The translations under genes were made by a program, and so were the position numbers. Of a DNA stretch of 64,000 nucleotides, positions 34,759 to 45,400 are shown piece by piece (position 1 is the first letter of the stretch; each line of letters opens with the position of its first letter). Source of the DNA: Hetaerina americana (taxonomy: Eukaryota; Arthropoda; Insecta; Odonata; Calopterygidae). Location: assembly GCA_022747635.1 (NCBI GenBank), contig JAKTNV010000003.1:30732551-30796550 (forward strand), written 5' to 3'. The notes below the pieces were generated by a model. It was given only the letters and a program-made list of their open reading frames with translations, did not search any database and had not been told where the DNA came from.

Positions 34759-37700
34759 TTAAGTCCTTAGTGCAAGACGACACTTTTCTAAAATTTCCTT
34801 ACGAAGGCGGGACTCACTTGGAAAGCTTTTTAAAATTTCATGACAAACATCAATAGCATCAGCATATCGCTTTGCTTTCATGTGGCATTGAGCTAATTTA
34901 TATCCAACTGATAAGTTTATTTTCATCCCCATCTTCCACGCATTTTCATAACTAGATGCTGCGTCAAAATACGACTGAGATTTCTCCATTACTTGCCCCA
35001 ACAATTCTAGAGCCTTCACACATGACTTGTTGTGCTGTAAAGTACGATGGAGCAGTTCTGCAGCTGATTCATTTTTTCCTGACTGGCAATAGTGTTCAGC
35101 CAGCAGTAACCAAACACGTTCAAGATTATCTGCATCCTCAGGGTTCCATTGATTGCGTACGATTCGTTTTAAGTGGTTCCTAGCCCGAGATCCCTGACGC
35201 AACATAATGTGAGCGGTTGCTAAGCCTAGTGTTACCCCTACATGGTCAACTTTTGAATCTGAGACAGATGCTATAGCTGAAAGTTCCTTAACAGCAAGTT
35301 CCACATTTTGTTTCTCCCTTGATGCCAACAATGTCATTATTTCCATTAAATGACATTGAAACTTTTGCTCCTTATTTTGACAAAACTTAAGTTGCTCTGC
35401 CAACAAATGTTTCACAGTTCCTATAGCTGCAGTGATCCCACTATCTGCTGACCCTTCAATCACTAGCTTAGCACCATCATTTGAAGCACCACCAGGTAAA
35501 CAATCACCATCAGGATATAAACATATTTCAACCATATTTCTAATAGATTGCCATGACCACTCTGTATCTCTTTTGGCAAGGTGAAAATGATTGAGTGCTG
35601 TTGTTGGATTTCTTGTATACCAAGAGTGAAGTCCTCTACAGTATGCCAAACCAGTTGGTGTTCCCGTGTCAGATGGACTGTCACCACAGACCCTTGAAGG
35701 CACCTCATCCAATCTCCCTGATCTACGTCTCACTTCAATGAGTTTAGCAAATGCTTTCCAGTGGGTTGGATAATGCTCCAGCAGCTGCTCTAAGTGAAAT
35801 GCAGCCGTGTCAAAATCCAAGCGACGGAAGGCTAAATCTGCCATCATCATGTAAGCTTGTTCATTTTTGGAACTAATTTTTAAAATTGATGAGGAGGTCA
35901 AGTGGCACTGCTCTTGATCACCAAATTTAAGATGCAAACTAGAGAGCGCTTCCAAAGCTTCAACACTTTCTGAATCATGAACAAGAGCATCTTTAAGGAA
36001 GTTTAGGGCTTCTCTGTAATTCCCTGTGTCAGTATATAAGAGGGCAATTTTTATACAAATCGCAACTACATCTTTTTTTTCAACCTGTGCTGCTAATGGA
36101 CTCTCAGATCTACGCATTAAAGACAGCTGAATTTCAAGGGCTTCACGCAGTGCTGCAATTGAACTTTCATGTTTATCCAGTTTGACATATACTTGTGCCA
36201 AAAGAATAAGCATACGAAGGCGGTATAAGTGATCTGTTACTTCATCTCCCTTTGTTTCCTCAAGTTCATTAAGCAACAACTTTTCAGCACGCTCAAACTG
36301 TTTCATCCTCAAAAGCAAGTGAGCAAGATCAAATTTTACTTCAGTTTTTTCACCATTTTTTGCTCCCTCTTTAAAATAACTCACTGCTTTACCATAATGA
36401 TGAGCTTTTATGAGGGCTTTTCCCATTTTATGTAACACTAACTTATTACCTGGTTCTTTCACTAATGCCTGCTCGTATGCCTCAATAGCTTTCTCAGGTT
36501 CCTGAACAGACATCAATGCATTACCATACAACAAATAACTTTTACACGTACCACCACACCATTCTACAATGCTTTTATAACAAGACATATACATTTCACT
36601 GTTGTGCTTTTCTTTAAGATAAAAATCTGCCATAATTTGTCGACTTCTGATATAGTAAGGATCATCTTGAGGGATGGAGTTCAGAAGAGATAAAGCTTCT
36701 TCATTCTCCTTTCTTTTAAAGGCTATAGTGACTTGTGACAGTTTGATTCTGGATAATTCGTAAGTGCCTTTAAACTTGTTTAAGGCATCCTCCAAGACTA
36801 CTTTTCCCTCCTTTTCATTCTGAGCAAGATAATAGGACTCGGCTAATTCCAAATATACAGAAACCTCATCACTAAATGAAAGCATCTTAAATGAGCAAGC
36901 TTCTTTCCCACTGAGAGTGCATGCCTCAACTGCTTTTTTCAAAGTGTTTATAGTGCCTTCCCAGTTACTATTATTTTTGAGTATACGTGCATTAACAAGG
37001 TGATATAATAATTGTTGACCCAAGCAAAAGTCATAGCTCAAGCCTGACTCAAGAGACACTGATGCCTTTTCAATGTCTCCAGTCTCAGAATATATTTTTG
37101 CAAGTAAAAGATAGGAGGATGAAACATCGGAACCTTCCTTTCCAAGAAGATTGCTTATAATAGCTACTGCTCCTGAAATATCTCCAGCCATAAACTTTGC
37201 CCTACCAAGCAGTATATGAGCCTTCTTAATACCTGGACAAACTTTAACCATGAGTTCTAATATATCAATAGCAGCTTGTAGAACAGGCGAGGATATTAAA
37301 CATATTTCATGGTCAAAATTCTGGGAGAAACAAGGCATGGGTGTGGCAATTAAACACTCACAAGCAGCATCGAGAAGAAAGTCAGGATTAAGCATATTCA
37401 AGTATTTTGGGCAAACTGTTAAACCTTTGAGAGCCTTTAAATGCAAAGATACTGCTTTACCAAGCAAATACTTGGATTTCTCAAACTCACAATGACATCT
37501 ATTCATGATGGCTGTCATCAGCATTATTTCTGGAGAAGCGTTTGCACCCTCAACTTCATTAAGAAGTTTTATGTTTTTGAATGCTTGTTCTAAACCAGAA
37601 CTTCCCTCAAACATATGAGTCTTTGTGAGGCCAATTAGTGCTGTCAATGATACTTCATCAATTTTCATAGTTCTCCTGAATATTTTCATAGCATCACTAA

Positions 37701-38718
37701 TCATTCCTTGTTTTAAATATTGGTATCCCATTTCTGTCATAAACACAGAATTCTCTTGCTGTAATGAAGCAGCTTTGTCAGCAAATCTAAGCGTTTCACT
37801 GAGAACAGCTTCACTCCCTGCGCAAATTCTAGATATTAAGTAAGCAATATCTGAAAACAATCTTGCATTATAAGGTTCTGAGTTTTCTGCTTCAGAAAAT
37901 AATTTCTTCAAGACTATGGCTGCCTTTGAGAAGTTGCCAACACCACATATCAGACATAAAATTTGTATCTGCAGCCCGGCTAAGGAGGAATTATCTAACC
38001 CCAGAATAATTTTCACCACCTCATGAGCCTCTTCCCACTTATATCCAGCCACAAAAACCTTTGCTTTTTCAATAATAGGAGGCAAGATATCAGGCTTTTC
38101 CAAAACTAACCGATTCACTATGTCTAAAGCACCAGATATATCTCCTTTTGATCGTAAACATACCACTTGTCCCAAGGAAGAATCAAGGTTTTCCTTTGAA
38201 ATATTCTGAGACTTTGTGAAATAATCACAGGCAACCTGGTTTCTATTAATGTTTTCAGAAGCAAGTTCTACCCATCCACATATAGAAAGGCCTCTCGCAG
38301 AATTCGGAAATGTCTTAAGGAGTCTATCTGCATACTCTCTGGCTTTATTAGGCCTTTCCGAATGAAGGAAAAATGTAACAGCAAGGACTAATGCCTTTTC
38401 TCCAGCCCTTTTTCGCGAAGTACTGAGCTGAGACTCAATTTCCTTAAGTTCCTCACTATTAAATAACTCTTTGTTCACACGGCTGCAACTAATCAATGCC
38501 AAATTTACGGCAAGGCCAACTTCTTGGTCTAGTCTTAGACATTTAAATTCTTTCACAGCTTCAGACGTTTTTTTCAAAAGAAGAAGTGGTAAGGCAGCAT
38601 AATATTTCAAAATACTTGAATTTTCATACCTGCTTAAATGCTCCCTTGCTAGATTCCTCACTGTGTGAAAGAATTTCTCTCTACAAAAATAGTTCAATAT
38701 ATCAATATACTCATCCAT
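34759..38718 (-). CDS. TTC21B: TTC21/IFT139 (IFT-A complex subunit), intronless
   Basis: A single uninterrupted frame of 1319 residues that covers the whole length of tetratricopeptide repeat protein 21B (the human protein is about 1316). The start ATG at 38718 (MDEYIDILNYFCREKFF) aligns with the vertebrate start; a TTG two codons earlier is not used. TPR units run along its length; well-conserved blocks include EPEKAIEAYEQAL and KMGKALIKAHHYGKA (about residues 730-770) and the C-terminal GYKLAQ-MKAKRYADAIDVCHEIL (about 1270-1300), ending in stop TAA at 34759. IFT139 is a peripheral subunit of IFT-A, which drives retrograde transport and membrane-protein entry in cilia. In vertebrates the gene has many exons; here there are none. 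It lies 58 bp downstream of the NATD1-like stop on the same strand. No disabling mutation is seen, so it is presumably functional. One insect TTC21 corresponds to both vertebrate TTC21A and TTC21B. Confidence 0.96.
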   Translation of the reverse strand: MDEYIDILNYFCREKFFHTVRNLAREHLSRYENSSILKYYAALPLLLLKKTSEAVKEFKCLRLDQEVGLAVNLALISCSRVNKELFNSEELKEIESQLSTSRKRAGEKALVLAVTFFLHSERPNKAREYADRLLKTFPNSARGLSICGWVELASENINRNQVACDYFTKSQNISKENLDSSLGQVVCLRSKGDISGALDIVNRLVLEKPDILPPIIEKAKVFVAGYKWEEAHEVVKIILGLDNSSLAGLQIQILCLICGVGNFSKAAIVLKKLFSEAENSEPYNARLFSDIAYLISRICAGSEAVLSETLRFADKAASLQQENSVFMTEMGYQYLKQGMISDAMKIFRRTMKIDEVSLTALIGLTKTHMFEGSSGLEQAFKNIKLLNEVEGANASPEIMLMTAIMNRCHCEFEKSKYLLGKAVSLHLKALKGLTVCPKYLNMLNPDFLLDAACECLIATPMPCFSQNFDHEICLISSPVLQAAIDILELMVKVCPGIKKAHILLGRAKFMAGDISGAVAIISNLLGKEGSDVSSSYLLLAKIYSETGDIEKASVSLESGLSYDFCLGQQLLYHLVNARILKNNSNWEGTINTLKKAVEACTLSGKEACSFKMLSFSDEVSVYLELAESYYLAQNEKEGKVVLEDALNKFKGTYELSRIKLSQVTIAFKRKENEEALSLLNSIPQDDPYYIRSRQIMADFYLKEKHNSEMYMSCYKSIVEWCGGTCKSYLLYGNALMSVQEPEKAIEAYEQALVKEPGNKLVLHKMGKALIKAHHYGKAVSYFKEGAKNGEKTEVKFDLAHLLLRMKQFERAEKLLLNELEETKGDEVTDHLYRLRMLILLAQVYVKLDKHESSIAALREALEIQLSLMRRSESPLAAQVEKKDVVAICIKIALLYTDTGNYREALNFLKDALVHDSESVEALEALSSLHLKFGDQEQCHLTSSSILKISSKNEQAYMMMADLAFRRLDFDTAAFHLEQLLEHYPTHWKAFAKLIEVRRRSGRLDEVPSRVCGDSPSDTGTPTGLAYCRGLHSWYTRNPTTALNHFHLAKRDTEWSWQSIRNMVEICLYPDGDCLPGGASNDGAKLVIEGSADSGITAAIGTVKHLLAEQLKFCQNKEQKFQCHLMEIMTLLASREKQNVELAVKELSAIASVSDSKVDHVGVTLGLATAHIMLRQGSRARNHLKRIVRNQWNPEDADNLERVWLLLAEHYCQSGKNESAAELLHRTLQHNKSCVKALELLGQVMEKSQSYFDAASSYENAWKMGMKINLSVGYKLAQCHMKAKRYADAIDVCHEILKSFPSESRLRKEILEKCRLALRT

Positions 38719-38776
38719 GGTCAATCAGTGAACTCACAAATGCTACAAATTTCTAAGGCTCCCTGCTTACATCATT

Positions 38777-41700
38777 TTAATCCAGAATCCTAAATTTTGC
38801 TTTTGATAGTGCATTTTTCAATGCATAGTGACTCAAAAATGTGCAGCTCAGTTTTACTTTCAATTTGTTTCTTAGGGCAAAATTCAAGGCAGCCTGAAAT
38901 ACAATAGGTTTATTAAAAATGGCATCTTTTTAATGTTCACCAAGTCACAGGAAATGTTTTGAACAAACCTGTGCAAGAAGATCACCATATCCTTTTCCTC
39001 TCAACTTATCAGCAACAAATGTGTGCTGCAAATCCACTGTGTTATCATCAGTGTACTCATAGTACAGAGCTGCTTTTCCTGGTATGAGAAAAATGGAAAA
39101 ATGAAAGGATAAAGCTTTGAAAGCAGTGAAGAATAAAAAGCATTATTAAAAACTAAGAATCTAGTAAACATTTCAATAGATGAAAGAAGTTATATAAATA
39201 ATGAAGCAGGCAGGAAGTTCAATGTAAAGAGTACCTATTTATTGGTGTATCTTCAAGATATTAGGAGTTAAACTCAAAAAGAGGGATTGATAAGAATACA
39301 TCAATTAGAAAGATCGTGAGTGTGCATGGCAGTATTGCAATGATAGTGCATGGCAGTATTCCAATACACTCAGAGAATCACCAATCACTTAAAAAACTTG
39401 TGATGTAATATTTCTATCATGTATGCTAGAAGTTGGCAAGTGTGTTACAGAAGTAGATTTACTCCCGCCCAGAAAAGGCTACTCCGGTCTTCAACCAGGT
39501 CAGTTCCTCCATCGATGATGCCAACATTTCGGAAAATGAGCCATTTTCCATCCTCAGGGCTGATGATCAAATCAGCAATTTGCCAGGAAAGCACAAGATC
39601 ATACCATTACCATACCCATTAACTACATCCCAGAAATACCATTTTACGATCCACATGAATTATTCTCAGTTATTCAGAAGTTTCTGTTCCAAATTGGAAA
39701 ATAGTTCTACTATTGTCTATTGAATCTGCCACATTAATAATGCCCTCTTTGAAACACAACTGAATTTGAGACAGTCTTAGGTTATTTTCCAACACAAAAA
39801 TAGATTCTTCCATTTTCCTGCCTACAATTGAAACTTACCAGTAAAAATTGATAGTGTAATATACAATGAAAAAGAGCTAGCACCAGAGAGTCATTTAACA
39901 TTTAATTCACAAATTACACAAAACACTAATAGTGAAGCTTTAGGTGAGCTGATGATTGGGGCAGGGCTAATGCAATATGACACTACACACATGCCCAAGT
40001 TGGGAGATGCAAAATACTGTTCAGGAGTCATTGTATATTTTTCATTCATGGCATTCACGTAAAATGGTCCAGAAAATGTAATAACAAACACTCATTAAAT
40101 ATGTAAATTACTTGGCTTACAGTATATTACAACATAATTGAAGAACTATTCATTATCAGTGGGTACTTTTTATTTTTGAGAATATAAGTAATATAGAAAG
40201 TAATAAAGAATCAGTGTTCTGCTCTATGATAAAACACATTTCACCGACAATATAAAAATTTAAAGTTGTATTAATTTGTTTCAGTCCATTGTTTTTAAGG
40301 TAATATGTTCTTTAGCAGGCATACCTATTTTTAAAATTGGTGATTTGGCAGCTAGCCATTTTGAGAAAATTACTTAAAATTTTTAACTATTGACAAAAAT
40401 ATGTGATCAAAAATTCATTATTTTCATTCCTGTGAATGAAGAACATATTTTAAGGATCATTAAGAAAACAAGATGTTAGGATTACCTAATTCCCTTTCAT
40501 TTGCTCTTTTCCAAAACATTTTGCTAAGACAACTGAATTTTGCAGGACTAAAGCAGATGCTTTATGTTTTCATGCACATTTTTCCATGAATCATCGTATT
40601 CTGATTGTACAGTTTTTTTGATGATTGATTAGGGTGTGAGATACATTTTTTATCCAGAAAGTGCAGCCTGTGTTGAAAGCTTCAGAGTGGATATCGAAAA
40701 TGTATCTCTATTTAGCAAGGCAATCAAATAAATCTATTACTAATGGATACATTAATAAAATGTAGTGTCTTTACTCAACTTGTTACTAGCACTGGTATAG
40801 CAGATTTAATCAAAATCTGAAGTAAAAATGTCAAAACAATTATTTTTGGTGACTTAACATGGAATATAACAATGATTTCATCACAAAGTAAGACGGCATA
40901 GTTGGTAACTGAAGCAGAAATAAAGTAAATGATGTAAACAATAAAGCTCGGGCATTAAATTGGAATAAAATGACCATGTTATTGCATTTGAAGAATTATA
41001 TTAGCAATGATGAAGCAACAAAAAGAAGGGAAGTACATACTAGTTAAATAATCAAAAATTATAATAATAACTAATATTTAGCGTATTATTTATGAATAAG
41101 TGTTTGAGGAAAGGCTACGAGCGTAGACTTAACGCTTTTTGATGAGCGGGGGGTGTGAAGAAAGAGAAAATTATTTCAATACATTGGAAAACTAACGGGT
41201 AAAAGTAAAAAATGGAAGTGGGATTAAATCCGGAAAAGTCATAAAAAAGGAGTGGGATGGTACGAGATAGAACTATATGGAAGACTTAGGCAAACGAGAG
41301 TGTGTTGGGAAGGTGAGAAAGAGGGAGGAATAGAAAATGCATTTTGACGCTATGGATGTGGTTTGTAAGTGTAAGAAATTAAGATAGAATAGAGGGCAAC
41401 GAATTTCTGTTTCAACTGCTCAAGATGCCAAAGAAGTTAAATTATTTTAAAGTACACCCTTAACATAACTGTACTAGGAAGTATTGCGTCCTGAAGCTAC
41501 TTTCAACCTTATGAGGGTTATAGATTGCAAGGTTACACAAAGTAAATGACTTACAAAAATAATCAATCGTAACACCGGGACCTTTCATCAAATAAAGGTC
41601 ATGAAAATTTTCGTTCCCGTAGTTACATCTCAACAACACCTTCCGAGATGTTCCGGTCACGCCAAATTGTAACTTTCCAAAATCAGTAGCGTACTGAGTT

Positions 41701-41814
41701 CTCATGAAATGAAGTATAAAATTTTTATGCTAAATGCCCACCTTCTTTTGCGTTAATGACGAATTGGCGTTCAGCTTCATCATGTTCCACTTGCGTAACC
41801 TTTTCGTTGTCCAT
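38777..41814 (-). CDS. NATD1: NATD1-like small GNAT N-acetyltransferase, three exons
   Basis: Exons on the minus strand: 41742-41814 (24 codons plus 1 nt, donor GAAG/GTGGGC), 38969-39078 (acceptor CATACCAG, donor CAG/GTTTGT) and 38777-38893 (acceptor TTGTATTTCAG, stop TAA). Together they encode 99 residues, close to NATD1 (about 113). The start is MDNEKVTQVEHDEAERQF; LYYEYTD...VDLQHTFV is the family's beta strands; RGKGYG (residues 51-56) is the acetyl-CoA-binding R-x-x-G-x-G loop of GNAT folds; the C-terminal helix and strand read AALNFALRNKL...LSCTFLSHY. The NATD1 substrate is unknown. All three junctions keep phase and the first intron is 2.66 kb. No polyadenylation signal fits in the 58 bp before the TTC21 start, so the transcript very likely runs into TTC21. 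Confidence 0.88.
39079..41741. other. NATD1-like intron 1
   Basis: No additional exon. A short tandem duplication of GTGCATGGCAGTATT lies at about 39323-39362. Around 39440-39600 is a block containing CCAACATTTCGG and ATCCTCAGGGCTGATGATCA, reminiscent of transposon-terminal sequence but not assignable. Confidence 0.5.
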
Positions 41815-41974
41815 CACTTCTGTCAGTTAGTACTCTCAATATGTGGTTTATAACTATTCGTCGACGTCCGAGCAACTCAATAATATTTGAAGCAATTAGA
41901 TGTAGGGAGATTTTCACAGTAAATTTTCCAGAATGAATTTCAATGTGATGCTCGAGTCTAAGACGGAGCTGAAA

Positions 41975-42160
41975 TAAGTTTACGACGCAAATAACCGGCC
42001 GTTGTGTTGATCACCATTCATCCGTTTCGCGTTCACATTTTACTGGACGTATTTTAATGCACAGAGGTGATTGAGCTTATTATAGGGTTAAGTTTTGTTA
42101 ACGACGTAAATAACTGGCCACTATTTGTATCACCATTCTCCACTTTCGCCTTCATTTTTT
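41975..42160. repeat. diverged tandem duplication upstream of NATD1-like gene
   Basis: Two units about 114 bp apart share TAAGTTT...ACGACG(C/T)AAATAAC(C/T)GGCC followed by ATCACCATTC and a TTTCGC/TTCGCC..TTCA block: 41975-42042 and 42089-42160. They lie about 160-350 bp upstream of the NATD1-like start codon, where a promoter for it (and perhaps for TTC21) is expected. Confidence 0.6.
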
Positions 42161-42164
42161 GGTT

Positions 42165-43200
42165 ATGGAACTCAAATGGTAGAAAATACCTGTAAGAGAT
42201 GGCATTGAAGCTCATTCTAATGTTGGCGGGAATCTTTTCCCGTTGAAAAATCGTGTATTACGTTCTTTTTAGCAACCTTTTCGTGGACAGTACAGGAAAT
42301 TTTCGTGGACCTTTGAGTCTCAATGTGTAGACCAAGGCTGATTAAGTTAAAAGTAAAAGTGACTAGTAAGATTCATTGGACGAATATACTGACACTGATA
42401 TGGTAAATGCCTAAAAATTATAACTTGGCGAACGTTTGATGGATCAGGCGAGATTGTAGAATTGCTTCTAACAATGTAACTCATTATTAAAAATTTTCTT
42501 TCAGTAAGCTTGGAACCTGTGTTGTATAAATTAACTTCCCAATAAAATTATTTTAAACGCTATTATATTATGGTCACCAGTATGGTACACTGGGCCAAAA
42601 TCATTTTTTCTTCAAGGTAAATATTTTGGCTTGTTTTGAAGGAATTGCTCATTTTAAGGTATTATGCCTGTGAAAATTAGGGCTTTGGACTGCAAATTAT
42701 CATTGTTACGTAAACCTTTGGCTTCTTCTCGTTTGCCCTTTCCTACAGCAGTTCGTCGTTCATTCTGTTTACCTTCTTGCTGGCAAAGAAGCCCATTTTC
42801 TTACTTCCCCTACCAGCCCTACCTGCCATTGTCCTTTTTATGACAGCCTTCAAAATCCCTCTACCTTTACATCTTTCCTTCACCCTCTCTGACTTTTTAG
42901 GATTTCCCCTAAAACCTTCCCCTCTTGGCCCATCGTATGAAAGACCTCCTTTTAACTATCTCTGCCCGAATTATTTATTTCATTCTTCTGCTTACCCATA
43001 TCTTAAAAGCCTCTAATACGTGGGGGTATGCTATTTAAGTAATTATTACTAAGACATAACCCATATATCTGGATAAAATTTATTATGCATATTAATTGCA
43101 CCATATTTTCATAATGTTGTAAATCACTGCCGTTAACGTTGGTTTGTTTTGTATCAGGAAACCGTAAATTGAAGTCACTGTGTTTCGTAGAACTCGCAGT
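42165..43200. other. intergenic; pyrimidine-rich around 42720-43000
   Basis: No gene recognised. The block at 42720-43015 is strongly C/T-rich on the plus strand and open in one frame for 79 codons; the minus-strand peptide is lysine/arginine-rich in the style of LINE C-termini but not clearly matching. Confidence 0.4.
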
Positions 43201-43870
43201 ATGGGGAATATAGAGGCTAGCTGTTTAATTAATTTCCTTCATTTGAAATTTTACAGTACCCGGAAAATCCATGATGAAATCATGGCTATTTATGAAAATG
43301 ATGACCCATATTATGACCCAGTTGCGAGGCGGCAAAAGTATTTTCAAACTGATCACATGCCCCTCACAGGCGATCCAAAAAGTGGAAGATCATCACTCAC
43401 GGACGATCCTGCCACGGTCAAGAAAGTGGAGGGCTTTATCCTAATAGGCCGAAGAGCAACCATCCAAAAGATTATTAATGAGACTGATCTTATTTACGGC
43501 AGTGCGTGGAAAATTATTCACGAAGAACTACATATGTCAAAGGTGTCAGCATGCTGGGTTCCACGGCTACTGATTCCTATTTAGAAGCAAACACGGCGCG
43601 ACCTGCAATCAAAACGATCTGGCTTTGTAATTTTTTCACATCCTCCCCATTCTACCGATCTTGCCCCAAGCGACTATTTATAATTTCCAGGACTCAAAAA
43701 TCATTGCGGTTGGTGATTTGACAACACAAATGACGTCTATCAATTGGTGAAACAAATTTTTCGTTTAAGTTTGCTGATGTTACCATGACGGCTTTCTAAA
43801 GGTCAAGAAACGCCGGGATAAATTCATAACTCTGGATGGTGTCTATGTAGAGAAGTCTTAAAAATGAAAA
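43201..43870 (+). mobile_element. mariner element with internal deletion
   Basis: The transposase start MGNIEASCLINFL (43201) is followed by KIHDEIMAIYEND, GDPKSGRSSLTDD and KIIHEELHMSKVSACWVPRLL, the two helix-turn-helix units of mariner. The frame then jumps to HPPHSTDLAPSDYL (about 43640-43680) and ends with RRDKFITLDGVYVEK (about 43855). The central catalytic part is deleted. No flanking duplication could be fixed. Confidence 0.75.
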
Positions 43871-44324
43871 TAAAAATTAAGTTTTTATCTCGAGTGTCTT
43901 TTGGAAATAATTAAAATATTAAGATACCCCCTATGCCCCACCTTGCCTCAAATACCATGTTTCAGGTGCTTACAGCTACGCTCCTTCTCTAGTCTTTATC
44001 TATTCGTATTATAAATACATTCATCTTATATTGTTCTCCTTTACTAATATTTTCCCTACACCTCTACTTAGCGACCCGGCATCGGTAAACTTTATTGTAA
44101 TTATTCCATTCGGTAAAGAAAATTTTCTTATAATTTCCCTGTATTATGCCCATTTTCCTCTTCAATTACTGCCCTAGCTCTCCTACTTCTCGATAATCTA
44201 AATTACTTTTGTTTACTTGTGATTAATCTTCATCGGATACCTCTCAAGTTGCTTCCGTTGACCTATCTGCAATAACTGCTTCCCTTGGTTGACAGGTTAA
44301 TTAATGCTTAATTTCATGAAGTTA
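43871..44324. other. intergenic
   Basis: No gene or element recognised. Confidence 0.4.
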
Positions 44325-44437
44325 TCTCGGGTCTTCCATCGGGTCAGGGGTTCCATATTGGCCAACGTGTCGATGCCCGACTCGTGCATCGAAACGTCGG
44401 CCAATATGGAACCCCTTACCCGGTGGAAGACCCGAGA
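44325..44437. repeat. near-perfect 113-bp palindrome
   Basis: Left arm TCGGGTCTTCCATCGGGTCA then GGGGTTCCATATTGGCC; the right arm is its complement over 38 bp with only two mismatches. The 35-nt spacer is itself partly self-complementary (CGATGC...GCATCG). TTCATGAA flanks both sides (about 44313 and 44442), extending the symmetry. It could extrude as a cruciform or fold as a long RNA hairpin. It resembles a transposon foldback end, but no coding part lies nearby. Confidence 0.85.
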
Positions 44438-44929
44438 AAAATTCATGAAGCAAATACGCCGGGAAAGCGCCTGATCATATTGCTTAATTATCTGTAAAAT
44501 TGAGTTAATCGTTCCGCGCCGCCCACTTTCACTCCCTGCATCAGCTATCCCCTTAATATTTCCTCAACATACACATACCTATAAAAAAGTTCCAGCGATA
44601 ATGCGCCTTGTCAATCACCTGCCTATCACTTCATCCTGATTCACCCCATGATACCCTTACGTGCACAGTAAAGTCCCTCCCTCAAAGCTCTTCCTCAAAT
44701 TTTTTCTTCATCATTGGTCGTTCAATCCTAAGATTGGTTCACTTTAGCCCCCCATTCTACCCTATTTGGTGCTAATTGGTTTACTTCTTGGTATTTTTTG
44801 AGGTGTACTTTTTTCTTTATTTGCCCAATGTATTTATCCCTTGACCAACTTCGGCACCAGAGTTGTGAAGAAAATGCTGGAAATGTCCACCGGCTCCCCA
44901 TGGTTTTTTTTAACGAAAGCTAATTAATA
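44438..44929. other. intergenic
   Basis: No gene recognised. Confidence 0.4.
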
Positions 44930-45170
44930 ATACGAAAGATGATTTTTTTCTTCTTCAAGCCAGGCCTCTTCTCGTGAATTTAGGAGTTCAGCTGGTCAAG
45001 AAGGTTGAAGAAATATTCGCCTCTAACTGCTCTGCCTTTTTTAAGGTAATGAATTAACCCTTTCGATTCCCAAAATATACTGGCAATGACCTTTCCGACA
45101 GTTGCGATCGACTGCGCTTCTCAGCATGTCCTGATGTACATATATCTGAATAGAGACGGTCGGTGGAACG
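44930..45170 (-). mobile_element. mariner transposase middle fragment
   Basis: Minus-strand peptide VGKVIASIFWESKGLIHYL, then GRAVRGEYFFNLLDQL and HEKRPGLKKKK. This is the segment of a mariner transposase between the first and second catalytic Asp. It has stop codons and no ends, and sits just upstream of the coiled-coil gene. Confidence 0.7.
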
Positions 45171-45400
45171 AACGAAGCCATGGGTTCTATTCTTTCATCT
45201 TTTTGTTTCTGTCCGTTTGTTTTAATCAGCATGATGCCCACGAAAATGGAAGAATATTCTTCCATGCCCCTCGATGCTGATGTAAGTTGCTATGGTTACG
45301 TACACAACTTTAGCAATAATTAGTGGACTGTCAAGACTTCTCCGAGTGTTAACCATATTAGTACAGCTTTTAAAATCTGGAATAGATCATCATTTTCAGA

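Noticed and set aside
38719..38724. TTG codon two positions upstream as TTC21 start
   Set aside because: The ATG at 38718 matches the start of the vertebrate proteins and no evidence supports a non-ATG start.
44325..44437. Hammerhead ribozyme in the palindrome
   Set aside because: GAAAC and GTC are present but the required CTGANGA core is absent on both strands.
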